64,000 bases of DNA, from the NCBI RefSeq assembly GCF_002025705.1, contig NZ_CP018846.1, positions 4,083,501 through 4,147,500 on the forward strand, written 5' to 3'. Positions 33,189 to 41,769 of this stretch are shown one piece after another. Position numbers and translations under genes: made by a program. The notes under the pieces are model-generated. The model ran no database searches, was not told the origin of the DNA, and worked only from the letters and a program-made list of their open reading frames with translations. The stretch comes from Pseudomonas putida (GTDB lineage: Bacteria; Pseudomonadota; Gammaproteobacteria; Pseudomonadales; Pseudomonadaceae). Every line of letters begins with the position of its first letter. Positions within the stretch are counted from its first letter, which is position 1.

Positions 33189-34502
33189 TCAGATCGCCTT
33201 GTCGAACTCATGCCGCGCCCAGAAGTCGCGCATGATCGCCCAGCAGCGCCGGGATTCACCTTGGGCAGCTGCGCCATACAGCACCTGGCACTGCTCGCCG
33301 TGGATACGGAAGCTGCTCAGCGGCTGAATCAGGTAGACGGTGTTGCCGCGCAGGGCGAGGTTGAGGAAGATCGCCACGTCCGAGGCCCAGGCAATGGGTT
33401 GCTGGTCAACCGACATGAAGTCCGGGGTAATGCCCAGCATGTCAGCACGGCGGAACATCACCGTGCTCGGTTCGCCGACAAAATTGAGCTGCGACTGCAT
33501 CAGTGCAGTACCCAGCGACAGGCCTTCGATCAGCGAGTCGTCCGCTACCGGGGCCTGGGTGGCAGCGATATCGGCCAGTGGCTCACCGTGCTGGTCGATG
33601 CGCTGGCGCTTGGAGGTCACCAGGGTGACATCCGGGTAGCGGCGGAAGCTGTCGAGCATCCGCTCCACGCATTCGAGGTCCAGCAGGTCGTCGTCATTGA
33701 GGAACTTGATGAACTCGCCACGCGCTTCTTTCAGGCAGAGCACGTGATTGAGGCGGCCGATGTCTTTGCCGGCATCCGGGTTGCGCACATAGCGCACACG
33801 CGGGTCGTGCTGGCTCAGGTCGGCGCATATGCGTTCGATTTCATCGGTCGGGCAGTCGTCGCACACCAGGATTTCCAGGTTGCGGTAGGTCTGGTTCAGC
33901 GCACTGCCCAGGGCGTCGTACAGGTGCTCTGTCTTGTAGGTCGGCATGACGATGCTGACCAGTGGCTGGGCACTTTCCGCCAGCTGTCGCGCGGTCTTGC
34001 GAAACTCCAGTACCAGTTGCCCGGGCAGCGGTGCGTCCAGGCCGCTCAGTTGCGGATCGCAGCTGGTGCCCGCTTCGCTGATGGCCACCGGCTCCAGGCC
34101 GACCATCGTGCAGATCCGCGTCAGCTCCTCGGCGTCGAAGGTCCAGGCGTGCTGGCGCAGGGCCGTATTCAGCCTTTCGCCGCGGCCGATACCTGGGGCC
34201 TCGGGGTGGCTGCGATTGCCCAGGTAATCGTCGATCAGCGCGTTGAGGTCGGTGCAGACCAGGCGGACCACCCCACCCGGTTGCAGCGCCCGGCGGCATT
34301 CGTGCAGCAGGCGGATAGCCTGGTTGCGCCCCAGACGCTGCAGAAAATGGGCGCTGTAGATCCCTGCCAACGTACCCGTTTCCCACGGCAACGCCTGACC
34401 CGGCGCCCACTGCAAGTCAGCGCCTGCGGCATCCAGATCGATATTGATGAAGCCCTGGCGTGGGTGATCGGCGCAACCTAGGTTCAAGTAGATGGGGGGC
34501 AT
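33189..34502 (-). CDS. Methyltransferase-glycosyltransferase fusion (GT2)
   Basis: The 437-residue product joins two domains. Residues ~1-165 form a SAM-methyltransferase-like domain (MPPIYLNLGCADHPRQGFIN, LLHECRRALQPGGVVRLVCT). Residues ~185-437 form a GT-A family 2 glycosyltransferase (LVSIVMPTYKTEHLYDALGS, ILVCDDCPTD, and the metal-binding acidic motif FLNDDDLLD). A GT2 domain next to a methyltransferase is seen in flagellin- and O-antigen-modifying enzymes. No membrane helix is visible, so it acts on the cytosolic side. The start at 34502 gives the conserved MPPIYLNLGC; 24 further open codons upstream look non-conserved. It heads the leftward unit with DegT and WbqC. Confidence 0.85.
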   Translation of the reverse strand: MPPIYLNLGCADHPRQGFINIDLDAAGADLQWAPGQALPWETGTLAGIYSAHFLQRLGRNQAIRLLHECRRALQPGGVVRLVCTDLNALIDDYLGNRSHPEAPGIGRGERLNTALRQHAWTFDAEELTRICTMVGLEPVAISEAGTSCDPQLSGLDAPLPGQLVLEFRKTARQLAESAQPLVSIVMPTYKTEHLYDALGSALNQTYRNLEILVCDDCPTDEIERICADLSQHDPRVRYVRNPDAGKDIGRLNHVLCLKEARGEFIKFLNDDDLLDLECVERMLDSFRRYPDVTLVTSKRQRIDQHGEPLADIAATQAPVADDSLIEGLSLGTALMQSQLNFVGEPSTVMFRRADMLGITPDFMSVDQQPIAWASDVAIFLNLALRGNTVYLIQPLSSFRIHGEQCQVLYGAAAQGESRRCWAIMRDFWARHEFDKAI

Positions 34503-34673
34503 GGTGCTCGCTTCGAAGGGATCTTCAGGGACGTACTGCTGCAACCGCTGTATCGGCCGCAATCTTCCGAGCATGACTGTGAATTTCGAAAGACGTCAGC
34601 ATGCCGCAGGCATGATCGCCAAATCCCTTTCGCGGTACAAGGCCGCCCCTACAGACGGCCCTGAGGCATCGAT

Positions 34674-35672
34674 TCATTCGGCAATGGCGTTTTTCCCCGA
34701 GCCTTTGGCCCGGTACAAAGCCTTGTCGGCCCGCGCCAGCAGTTCCTCCTGGCCCTCCCCGTCCTGCCACTGCACCACGCCGTAGCTCATGGTCAAGCGG
34801 CAATCGCCCACTGGCTCCATCCGCTCCATCATCCGGCGCAACTGCCCGGCCAGGTCGAGCGCCTCGCCCAGGGTGGTTTGCGGCAGCACCATGACGAATT
34901 CGTCACCGCCCCAACGCGCCAGCAGGTCGAGCTCGCGCAGGCTGCTACGCAGGTTGTCTGCTACCCGGATCAGCGCCGCGTCGCCCCGGGCATGGCCATG
35001 GTGGTCATTGATCGGCTTGAAGTCATCCAGGTCCATGGCAATCAGCGCCAGCGGCTGGCGGAAGCGCTTGGCCCGTTCGCACTCCTGCTGCAAGGTCTTT
35101 TCCAGCCGGTAGCGATTGGCAACCCGCGTCAGCGCATCGCGCTCGGCCAGGATGCGGTTTTCGTCGAGCTGGCGCTGCAGCTGCTGGTTGACCCACGACA
35201 GCTCGCGGGTGCGCTCGGCCACCTGGGCTTCCAGCGAATGGTTCTTCTGCTCCAGCTGCGCCACCAGGCGCTTGCCCGCGTCGATATTGCGGTGCGCGCC
35301 GAGCATGCGTGCCACCGAGCCATCCTCGTTGCGGGCAATGATATGGCCACTGTCCTCGATCCACAGGTAGCTGCCATCCTGGCAGCGGCAGCGGTATTCG
35401 ATGAGATAGTGCTCGTTGCGCTGGTTGATGTAGGCCTCGAAATGCGCCATCACCCGTGGGTAGTCCTCGGGGTGGATCACGCTTTCCCAGGTCAGCACGG
35501 TGTTGGCCTTGGAATGGCTTTGGTAACCGAGCATGGCGTACCAGCCGGGGTTGCGATAGACGTAGCCGGTATTGGCATTCCAGTCCCAGATACCATCGCT
35601 GATCAACTCGAACAGCGTGGCCAACTGCTGCTCACTGAAGCCGGCAGGTGCCGGCAGTGTTTCCTGACTCAT
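34674..35672 (-). CDS. PAS-GGDEF diguanylate cyclase
   Basis: This 332-residue cytosolic protein has an N-terminal PAS_3-type sensor (residues ~15-130, DGIWDWNANTGYVYRNPGWY, then EYRCRCQDGSYLWIEDSGHI), a coiled-coil linker (EQKNHSLEAQVAERTREL) and a C-terminal GGDEF domain. The active site reads RWGGDEFVMV, and an inhibitory RxxD site (RELD) lies five residues before it, so it should be an active, product-inhibited diguanylate cyclase. No membrane segment is seen. It probably raises c-di-GMP in response to an unidentified PAS ligand and could signal to FlgZ. From memory, a PAS-GGDEF gene follows lpdV directly in P. putida KT2440, so the block at 24777-34502 appears inserted between them. Confidence 0.9.
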   Translation of the reverse strand: MSQETLPAPAGFSEQQLATLFELISDGIWDWNANTGYVYRNPGWYAMLGYQSHSKANTVLTWESVIHPEDYPRVMAHFEAYINQRNEHYLIEYRCRCQDGSYLWIEDSGHIIARNEDGSVARMLGAHRNIDAGKRLVAQLEQKNHSLEAQVAERTRELSWVNQQLQRQLDENRILAERDALTRVANRYRLEKTLQQECERAKRFRQPLALIAMDLDDFKPINDHHGHARGDAALIRVADNLRSSLRELDLLARWGGDEFVMVLPQTTLGEALDLAGQLRRMMERMEPVGDCRLTMSYGVVQWQDGEGQEELLARADKALYRAKGSGKNAIAE

Positions 35673-35888
35673 GGACGCTCTCCCTGGTGTCCAGCAACTG
35701 CGCCCCGGTCAAGGTGCTGCCGACAGTGCTTGTGTTTGCCGCAGGCGGCAACGTACTTCCTCTGACAGGCAAGCATATGCCTGGCGGGCGACCATCGGAA
35801 TAGCCCGAACGTCCTATTTTCGTGGCTTGCACGACTGGCATGGGTTTTGCCCGTTTTCCCTGGCTTTGCAACTTCCAAGGAGGAGAAC

Positions 35889-36383
35889 ATGGCAATCACC
35901 CTCAATGGCCTAGGTTGGCAGGCCCCCGTGCACCAGCAGCAGCGCATCAACCACGACCAGGCGCAAGCCGCGCTGGTGCCGTTCCATGCGCCGCTGGCCA
36001 CCAGCAATATGTCTGCGCAGCAGAACAGCCAGGGCAGCACTTCGCAGCAAAATGCCGACGATGCCCGCGAAGAAGCTTTCGCCAAGCTCAAGGTCATGCT
36101 GCAGAACCCCGACCTGGCTGCCCGCCAGCAGGCCAGCACCAGTACCCAGGAAACCGGTGATGCGCTGCAGGAGTTCCGCGACTACATGGCCAAGTCACCG
36201 GAGGAGAAGATCAAGGAGAAGGTCCTGCAGGAACTGGGCATGACCGAGGACGAGTACAACGCCCTGCCACCTGAGCAACAGGCCCAGGTCGATGAGCAGA
36301 TCGCCCACCGCATGAAGAAAGATGTCGAAATCAAGACCCAGGCCAAGTTGGCCGGGCAGACAACAGAAACCGAACAGGTCTGA
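35889..36383 (+). CDS. Conserved hypothetical protein, Gln-rich
   Basis: The 164-residue product starts after a strong AAGGAGG-type Shine-Dalgarno. The N-terminal ~70 residues are low-complexity and rich in Gln, Ala and Ser (HQQQRINHDQAQAALVPFHA), likely disordered. The C-terminal part is charged and helical (EEAFAKLKVMLQNPDLAARQ, SPEEKIKEKVLQELGMTEDE). It has no signal peptide and no cysteine. I do not assign a function. It stands alone, divergent from the PAS-GGDEF gene and convergent with the LysR gene, with 35 bases between the stops. Confidence 0.7.
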   Translation: MAITLNGLGWQAPVHQQQRINHDQAQAALVPFHAPLATSNMSAQQNSQGSTSQQNADDAREEAFAKLKVMLQNPDLAARQQASTSTQETGDALQEFRDYMAKSPEEKIKEKVLQELGMTEDEYNALPPEQQAQVDEQIAHRMKKDVEIKTQAKLAGQTTETEQV

Positions 36384-36418
36384 AACCAGGGTGTGGCCAG
36401 CGCAACGTTGGCCACACT

Positions 36419-37297
36419 TCAGGCCAGCAGTTTCAATGCCTCCTCTACCGCAGCCACCCGTGGGTTGCCCGTGGCTCCGGGCAAGCGCCAGGCCGCGATG
36501 GTCAACCCGAGGGGCACCGAGCGGGCCAGGGGCGCGACCAGTTCGCCACTGTCGAGATAGGGCTGTATCAGGCTTCTGCGCCCGATCAGCACGCCGGCGC
36601 CCAGCAAGGCTTGCTGCACCGCGATCGAATACAGGGAAAAACCGGGGCCGCGAGCCACGAAGTGCTGCTCAGGCATGATCGCAGCCGACCACACGTCCCA
36701 GTCCTGCCAGCCGACATCCTTGATGCAGCGTGCGCTGGCCAGATCCGCAGGCGCACTTATCTGCATGGCCAGTGCAGGGCTGCACACCGGCAGGATGTCT
36801 TCGTCGGCCAGCTTGCGCTGGCCGCGCTCGACCCGCTCGACATAGAACAGGCAAAGGTCGAACGGGCTGCGCTTGAGGTTGGGCGCTTCGTCGACTGCGG
36901 TTACCGAGATCTCGATGGGTGCGAGCATTTCGGTCAGGCGCGGCAGCCGTGGCCCGATCCACAATTGCGCCAATGCTGGCGAGGTGACGATATGCACCCG
37001 CTGCGGCGCGGCCAGCCGGCGCAGGGTGCGGGCGGCCTCCTCCACCGCATCGAAGGCGTCGGTGAACTGGGTCTTCACGCTTTCGCCCAGCGGGGTCAGG
37101 CGCACCCCCTTGGCATGGCGCTCGAACAAGGCTGCGCCGTACTGGCTTTCCAGGGTCTTGATCAACGCCGCAATCGCCCCTGGCGTGACCTTCAATTCAT
37201 GCGCAGCCCGGGCAAAACCGCCGAGCCGCGCAGACGCCTCGAATGCGCGCAGGGCGTTGAGTTGCAAGGTGTGCCGGGTAGGTGAGTCGAGCGACAT
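36419..37297 (-). CDS. LysR-family transcriptional regulator, GcvA-like
   Basis: The 292-residue product has the LysR helix-turn-helix at residues ~10-70 (LQLNALRAFEASARLGGFAR, GAIAALIKTLESQYGAALFE, HAKGVRLTPLGE) and a periplasmic-binding-protein-like effector domain (HIVTSPALAQLWIGPRLPRL, FDLCLFYVERVERG). The N-terminal motif LNALRAFEA is typical of the GcvA/AmpR subgroup. The start at 37297 is chosen because the extra upstream codons overlap the intergenic region. It is divergent from azlC. Control of azlCD is therefore likely, and the intergenic TTTTTTTAGGCCTAATATT with its AGGCCT palindrome is a candidate operator. Confidence 0.88.
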   Translation of the reverse strand: MSLDSPTRHTLQLNALRAFEASARLGGFARAAHELKVTPGAIAALIKTLESQYGAALFERHAKGVRLTPLGESVKTQFTDAFDAVEEAARTLRRLAAPQRVHIVTSPALAQLWIGPRLPRLTEMLAPIEISVTAVDEAPNLKRSPFDLCLFYVERVERGQRKLADEDILPVCSPALAMQISAPADLASARCIKDVGWQDWDVWSAAIMPEQHFVARGPGFSLYSIAVQQALLGAGVLIGRRSLIQPYLDSGELVAPLARSVPLGLTIAAWRLPGATGNPRVAAVEEALKLLA

Positions 37298-37404
37298 GGT
37301 TTCAGGCCTATTTTTTTTAGGCCTAATATTCCAGAAATCTGCGTTGTTACCAAGCCATGCGGGTTTTACCTTGAGCGGGCCTGATGAATTGCCAAGGAAC
37401 CGAC

Positions 37405-38124
37405 ATGCACTACAAAAGCGCGATGCACGCATTCACCGAAGGTGTCCGCGCGGTACTGCCACTGATGACCGGCATGGTGCCCTTCGGCCTGATCACCGGG
37501 GTGACGGCCATTGGCGTGGGCATGTCGCCCTTCGACGCGATGGGAATGACCCTGCTGTTCTATTCCGGGTCTGCGCAGATGGTGGTGCTGCAACTGATGC
37601 AGAGCGGTGCACTGCCGTTGACCATGGTGGTCACCGCCCTGGTGATCAACCTGCGCTTCCTGATGTACAGCGCCGCCCTGGCCCCGCACCTGAGCGACCT
37701 GCCACGCCGCAAGAGCTGGCCGTTGTCATACCTGCTTTCGGACCAGTCGTTCGCGTTGTGCAGCCTGAAGTTCGGCGCCGGCGACCTCGGCCGGTTTGCC
37801 TTCCCCTACTACCTGGGGACTGCCTTGCCGATGTGGTTCGGCTGGAACCTGGCGGTGCTGGCCGGCGTATACCTGGGTACCGGCATCCCGGAATCCTGGT
37901 CGCTGGGCTTTGCCATTCCGCTGTCGTTCCTGGCACTGCTGGTGCCAGGCATCCGTAACCCGGCCATGCTGGGCGCAGCGGTCGCGGGTGGCACGCTGGC
38001 CGTGCTGGCCCACGACCTGCCCTACAACCTCGGCTTGCTGGTCGCCTCGCTGGGCGGTGTGATCAGCGGCTTGACCCTCGAACAACTGCGCAAGGGCGCA
38101 CGTGTGGCAGCGGAGGCGCCATGA
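37405..38124 (+). CDS. azlC: Branched-chain amino acid exporter large subunit, AzlC family
   Basis: AzlC and AzlD form an inner-membrane exporter of branched-chain amino acids or their analogues. The 239-residue product has about six hydrophobic helices and the family motifs AVLPLMTGMVPFGLITGVTA, LLFYSGSAQMVVLQLM and NLRFLMYSAALAPHL. The start at 37405 follows AAGGA at proper spacing; an upstream in-frame ATG at 37384 lacks this. azlD overlaps its stop by four bases. The location a few kilobases from bkd fits branched-chain amino acid metabolism, although other genes separate them. Confidence 0.9.
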   Translation: MHYKSAMHAFTEGVRAVLPLMTGMVPFGLITGVTAIGVGMSPFDAMGMTLLFYSGSAQMVVLQLMQSGALPLTMVVTALVINLRFLMYSAALAPHLSDLPRRKSWPLSYLLSDQSFALCSLKFGAGDLGRFAFPYYLGTALPMWFGWNLAVLAGVYLGTGIPESWSLGFAIPLSFLALLVPGIRNPAMLGAAVAGGTLAVLAHDLPYNLGLLVASLGGVISGLTLEQLRKGARVAAEAP

Positions 38125-38447
38125 CCGACATCAACCCATGGCTCACCTTCGCCCTGATTGGTCTGGGCACCTTTGCGATACGCCTGTCGTTCATCGAGTT
38201 CTATGGTGCCCTGCGCATTCCACCGCTGTTGCGCCGCGCACTGGTGTATGTGCCGGCCAGTGTATTGGCCGCACTGGTGTTGCCGGCCGTGGTGTTCAAG
38301 GCCGGCCAGCCTGGGATTGACTGGGGCAACCCGCAGATACCGGCAGCGATCGTGGCTGGGCTGGTTGCCTGGCGTACACGCAGCACGTTGCTGACCCTGG
38401 CGGTTGGCATGGGCGTGTTGTGGGGGTTGCAGTACTGGGGAATGTGA
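38121..38447 (+). CDS. azlD: Branched-chain amino acid exporter small subunit, AzlD family
   Basis: The 108-residue product has three to four hydrophobic helices, with LTFALIGLGTFAIRLSFIEF at the start and LRIPPLLRRALVYVPASVLA as the AzlD signature. It overlaps azlC by four bases (ATGA), which indicates coupled translation and 1:1 complex formation. The next 60 bases lead into palindromic repeat copy 2. Confidence 0.9.
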   Translation: MTDINPWLTFALIGLGTFAIRLSFIEFYGALRIPPLLRRALVYVPASVLAALVLPAVVFKAGQPGIDWGNPQIPAAIVAGLVAWRTRSTLLTLAVGMGVLWGLQYWGM

Positions 38448-38507
38448 TCGGCTGAGGATGGCATGAAGGCTTCTGTGGGCCAGCCATAACAGATTTTGCG
38501 CCTTTGG

Positions 38508-38720
38508 GATCAAGCGCCGCCCGCGCGGCGCATCGCGGATGAATCCGCTCCTACAGTTGTTGCAACGTACCGAACCTGTTACGCCATGGTTGCCAGCCTT
38601 GGCGCATGTCCTGAACCGTGCAAACCGGCTGACAACCATGACCTCACAAGCATGGCCACGTTGCAACAACTGTAGGAGCGGATTCATCCGCGATGCGCCG
38701 CGCGGGCGGCGCTCGGTATC
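38508..38720. repeat. Long palindromic repeat, copy 2
   Basis: This is a ~213 bp copy of the element at 10587, in reverse orientation (centre reads GAACCTGTTACGCCATGGTT first and GCATGGCCACGTTGC last). Arms differ at a few paired positions: GATGAATCC/GATTCATCC in place of GATAAATCC/GATTTATCC, and ACAGTTGTTG/CAACAACTGT in place of ACATTTGTTG/CAACAAATGT. The paired changes keep the stems intact. It occupies the 335-base gap between azlD and the GAF-GGDEF gene. Confidence 0.85.
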
Positions 38721-38782
38721 ACAGGCGCTGAAATTGTTGTGGCAGGCCCATCGAAGCCCTGACGCGCCCCCCAGCCAGCATC

Positions 38783-40621
38783 TCAATCCCCCACCAGACT
38801 GAACCTGTTCCGCCCACTCCGCTTGGCTTCATACATCGCCTTGTCTGCCAACGCCAAAGCCTCCTCGGCACTCTGCGGTTCATGCCCGGACAGGTTCAGA
38901 TAAACCCCGATACTGGCACCAACGGCCACTTCAGCATCCTCCACCGAAATTGGCGCCGACAGCACATCGCACAGCTTGCGCGCAATATCCCGGGCTGACG
39001 CCTGGTTGGCCACGGCCTGGGCGATGACCACGAACTCGTCACCCGCCAGCCTGGCCACCGTGTCATCCGCCCGCATAGTCGCGAGCATGCGCCCCGCTGC
39101 AGCCTGCAACACGGCATCACCCGCCTCGTGCCCATGCTGGTCGTTGACCTGCTTGAAGCCATCCAGGTCGATGAAGAACAAGGCAAAGGCGGCACGCTGC
39201 TGCAGGGCGAAATCCAGCTCCTTGTGCAGTGCCACCCGGTTGGGCAAGCCGGTCAACGGGTCGAGCGTGGCCTGGTCGAGCAGGGTCTTTTCCTTGCGCT
39301 TGCGCTCGGTCACGTCCAGCGACATGACGAAAAAGCCCTCCACTTTGCCGTTGCGGATATCAGGCACATAGGACGCGTGCCAGATCCGCGAGTCGTCGCG
39401 GCCGTAGCTCACGTTGTCGGCCTCTACCCGCTCCCCGGCCAAGGCCTTTTGGAAGCAAGGCAGCAGTTGCTGATACACCTGCGCCGGGAGCAGATCCTGC
39501 ACCTTGCGGCCCTTGAGCTCAGTGGGCTCTACACCGAACACCTGGCGGTACACGGCATTGTTGAAGCGGTATTCGAGGTCGGTGCCGATCTGCGCGATCA
39601 ACACCGGGATGTTGTCGGCGATGGCCTGCAGGGTTTCCTGGCTGCGCGCCAGTTCTTCGGTGCGCTGCGCCACTTGCTGCTCAAGGGTGGCCTGGTAGCG
39701 CTGCAGTTGCTGCTGGCGGCGCTTGCGCTCGCTGATGTCACGCACGAAGACCACCATCTGCTCGGTGACACCGCGCGCGTTGCGCAGCGCCGATACACTT
39801 AGCTCGGTCCACAGCGCGGCATTGCCAAGCGTGCTCAACCGCACCTCGACCAGCAGCGAGTCCTGCTCGCCGGCCACTGTCCGCTGCCACGGCTCGTCCA
39901 GTCTGCTCATGTCCTGCGGGTGGATCAGCGCGCGCAGCTGGGTCAGCACCAGCAATTCCTTGGCCTGGCCCAGCAGTTGGCAGAATTCGCGGTTGGGTTC
40001 GAGGATGCGCCCGTCCAGGCCAACCAGTGCCTTGCTGGTCGGGCTGTTGTCGAACACGCGGTGAAAGCGCGCCTCGGAAGACACCAGTGCGCCCTGCTCC
40101 GCCTGCTGCACCGCGCTGCCCGAGTCGATGGCCAGGCTACGGTGCAGCATCTCGCGCTCGACGATCCGCGCCAGGTCGCGCAGGTGGGCCAGTGCGGTTT
40201 CCGATACCTGGCGAGGGCGGGTGTCCAGCACGCACAAGGTGCCCACGGTCAGTTCGCCGGCAAAACGCAACGGCACGCCGGCGTAAAAGCGAATGCGCGG
40301 TCCGCCGGTCACCAGGGGGTTGTCTTCGAAACGCGGGTCGGCGCTGGCATCCGGGATCACCAGGATATCTTCGGCATGCAGGGCATGGGCACAGAACGCT
40401 ACATCGCGCGTGGTTTCGGCAACCTCCACGCCCTGGCGCGACTTGAACCACTGGCGGTTCATGTCGACCAGCGACACCAGGGCCATGGGCACATCGAGCA
40501 GCACACTGGCCAACCGGGTGATGCGGTCGAAGGTTTCCTCGGCCGGGGTATCGAGGATGTTCAGGCTCTCGAGGAAACACAGGCGGGCGGCCTCGTTGAG
40601 AGGCGACGGGGCAATTTGCAT
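38783..40621 (-). CDS. GAF-PAS-PAS-GGDEF diguanylate cyclase
   Basis: The 612-residue cytosolic sensor has a GAF domain (residues ~20-165, PMALVSLVDMNRQWFKSRQG, AFCAHALHAEDILVIPDA) and two PAS domains (~190-300 and ~335-440). A coiled coil links the PAS domains (YQATLEQQVAQRTEELARSQ). The C-terminal GGDEF domain has an active site reading LAGDEFVVIAQ (AGDEF variant) with an RxxD inhibitory site (RADD) five residues before it. AGDEF variants are often active, so cyclase activity is likely but less certain than for the protein at 34674. No EAL domain is present. The start at 40621 gives MQIAPSPLNEAARLCFLESL, a typical GAF-protein start; the 30 upstream codons are disregarded. Confidence 0.88.
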   Translation of the reverse strand: MQIAPSPLNEAARLCFLESLNILDTPAEETFDRITRLASVLLDVPMALVSLVDMNRQWFKSRQGVEVAETTRDVAFCAHALHAEDILVIPDASADPRFEDNPLVTGGPRIRFYAGVPLRFAGELTVGTLCVLDTRPRQVSETALAHLRDLARIVEREMLHRSLAIDSGSAVQQAEQGALVSSEARFHRVFDNSPTSKALVGLDGRILEPNREFCQLLGQAKELLVLTQLRALIHPQDMSRLDEPWQRTVAGEQDSLLVEVRLSTLGNAALWTELSVSALRNARGVTEQMVVFVRDISERKRRQQQLQRYQATLEQQVAQRTEELARSQETLQAIADNIPVLIAQIGTDLEYRFNNAVYRQVFGVEPTELKGRKVQDLLPAQVYQQLLPCFQKALAGERVEADNVSYGRDDSRIWHASYVPDIRNGKVEGFFVMSLDVTERKRKEKTLLDQATLDPLTGLPNRVALHKELDFALQQRAAFALFFIDLDGFKQVNDQHGHEAGDAVLQAAAGRMLATMRADDTVARLAGDEFVVIAQAVANQASARDIARKLCDVLSAPISVEDAEVAVGASIGVYLNLSGHEPQSAEEALALADKAMYEAKRSGRNRFSLVGD

Positions 40622-40753
40622 GACAACTCGCTCGGCAAAATCCTGACCCGAAAACGATAGCGCCGCAGCGCTCAAGCGCAACCCTTTCCTCTCTACTATC
40701 AAATCGCTCAAGCCGTATAATCGCGTCCTTTTGTAAGCCTAAGACGTATTTTC

Positions 40754-41710
40754 ATGAAGAAATTGCTTTGCGCCGTCGCCCTCGCCTTCGCCGCCATCCC
40801 CGCCGCTTTTGCCACCCCGCCCGCCACCTTCACCGAAGCCAAGGTGGTCGCCAAACAGAAGATCTACCTCGACCAGGGCAACAGTGCCATGGGCGAGTTG
40901 TACTGTGGCTGCAAGTGGACCTGGGTCGGCAAATCCGGCGGCCGAGTCGACCTGAAGTCCTGTGGTTATGAAACCCGCAAGCTGCAGACCCGCGCCGAGC
41001 GCACCGAGTGGGAACACATCGTCCCGGCCTGGACCTTTGGCCACCAGCGCCAGTGCTGGCAGAACGGCGGGCGCGAGCAGTGCGTCGACAGCGACCCGAC
41101 CTTCCGCGCCATGGAAGCCGACCTGTTCAACCTTTATCCGTCCGTGGGCGAAGTGAACGGTGACCGCAGCAACTTCAATTACGGCATGGTTTCCGGCGTT
41201 GCGCCGCAATACGGCCAGTGCACCACCAAGATCGATTTCCAGCAAAAAACCGCCGAGCCGCGCGACGAGGTCAAGGGGCTGGTGGCACGCACCACGTTCT
41301 ACATGTTCGATCGCTACAAGCTGAGCATGTCGCGCCAGCAGCAGCAGGTGTTGATGGCCTGGGACAAGCAGCATCCGGTGACGGCCTGGGAGAAGCAGCG
41401 TGATCAGCGGATTGCCGCGATCATGGGGCACAGCAACCCGTTCGTGACGGGTGAGCGCAAGTGGGCACTGGGGTATACGCCGCAGGGCGCGGCTGCGGTG
41501 CCGGCTACGGCGGTGAAAGAGGCGGCCAAGCCGACACTGGCCAGTGCGGTGACGGGTGGCGCGGTTGTGGGCAACCGCAATAGCCATGTGTATCACCTGG
41601 CCAGTGGTTGCCCGGGGTACAGCCAGGTTTCGCAGAAGAACCAGGTGGCGTTTGGCAGTGAGGCCGAGGCGCAGGCGGCGGGGTATCGCAAGGCTGGGAA
41701 CTGCAAGTAA
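40754..41710 (+). CDS. Secreted/periplasmic endonuclease I family DNase with C-terminal Cys/His module
   Basis: The 318-residue product has a Sec signal peptide (MKKLLCAVALAFAAIPAAFA) and an endonuclease I domain (~28-235) with the His-metal motif EWEHIVPAWTFG, six or more cysteines for disulfides (YCGCKWTW, RQCWQNGGREQCVDSDPTF), and NLYPSVGEVNGDRSNFNYGM. Endonuclease I degrades double-stranded DNA in the periplasm or outside the cell, for nutrient use or biofilm DNA turnover. An additional ~45-residue C-terminal module (HVYHLASGCPGYSQVSQKNQ, ending AGYRKAGNCK) resembles the metal-binding module of Ada, found at the ends of nucleases and other secreted proteins. It is monocistronic. Confidence 0.88.
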   Translation: MKKLLCAVALAFAAIPAAFATPPATFTEAKVVAKQKIYLDQGNSAMGELYCGCKWTWVGKSGGRVDLKSCGYETRKLQTRAERTEWEHIVPAWTFGHQRQCWQNGGREQCVDSDPTFRAMEADLFNLYPSVGEVNGDRSNFNYGMVSGVAPQYGQCTTKIDFQQKTAEPRDEVKGLVARTTFYMFDRYKLSMSRQQQQVLMAWDKQHPVTAWEKQRDQRIAAIMGHSNPFVTGERKWALGYTPQGAAAVPATAVKEAAKPTLASAVTGGAVVGNRNSHVYHLASGCPGYSQVSQKNQVAFGSEAEAQAAGYRKAGNCK

Positions 41711-41769
41711 CGGTGTGAGGGTTGTGTGAGGGCCAAGAGGTGTTCGCCTCGATACCTTCTGCGGTTTTG

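Noticed and set aside
24777..34502. Block considered as a prophage or mobile element
   Set aside because: No integrase, transposase, tRNA target or direct repeats at the borders, and composition is close to that of the core genes.
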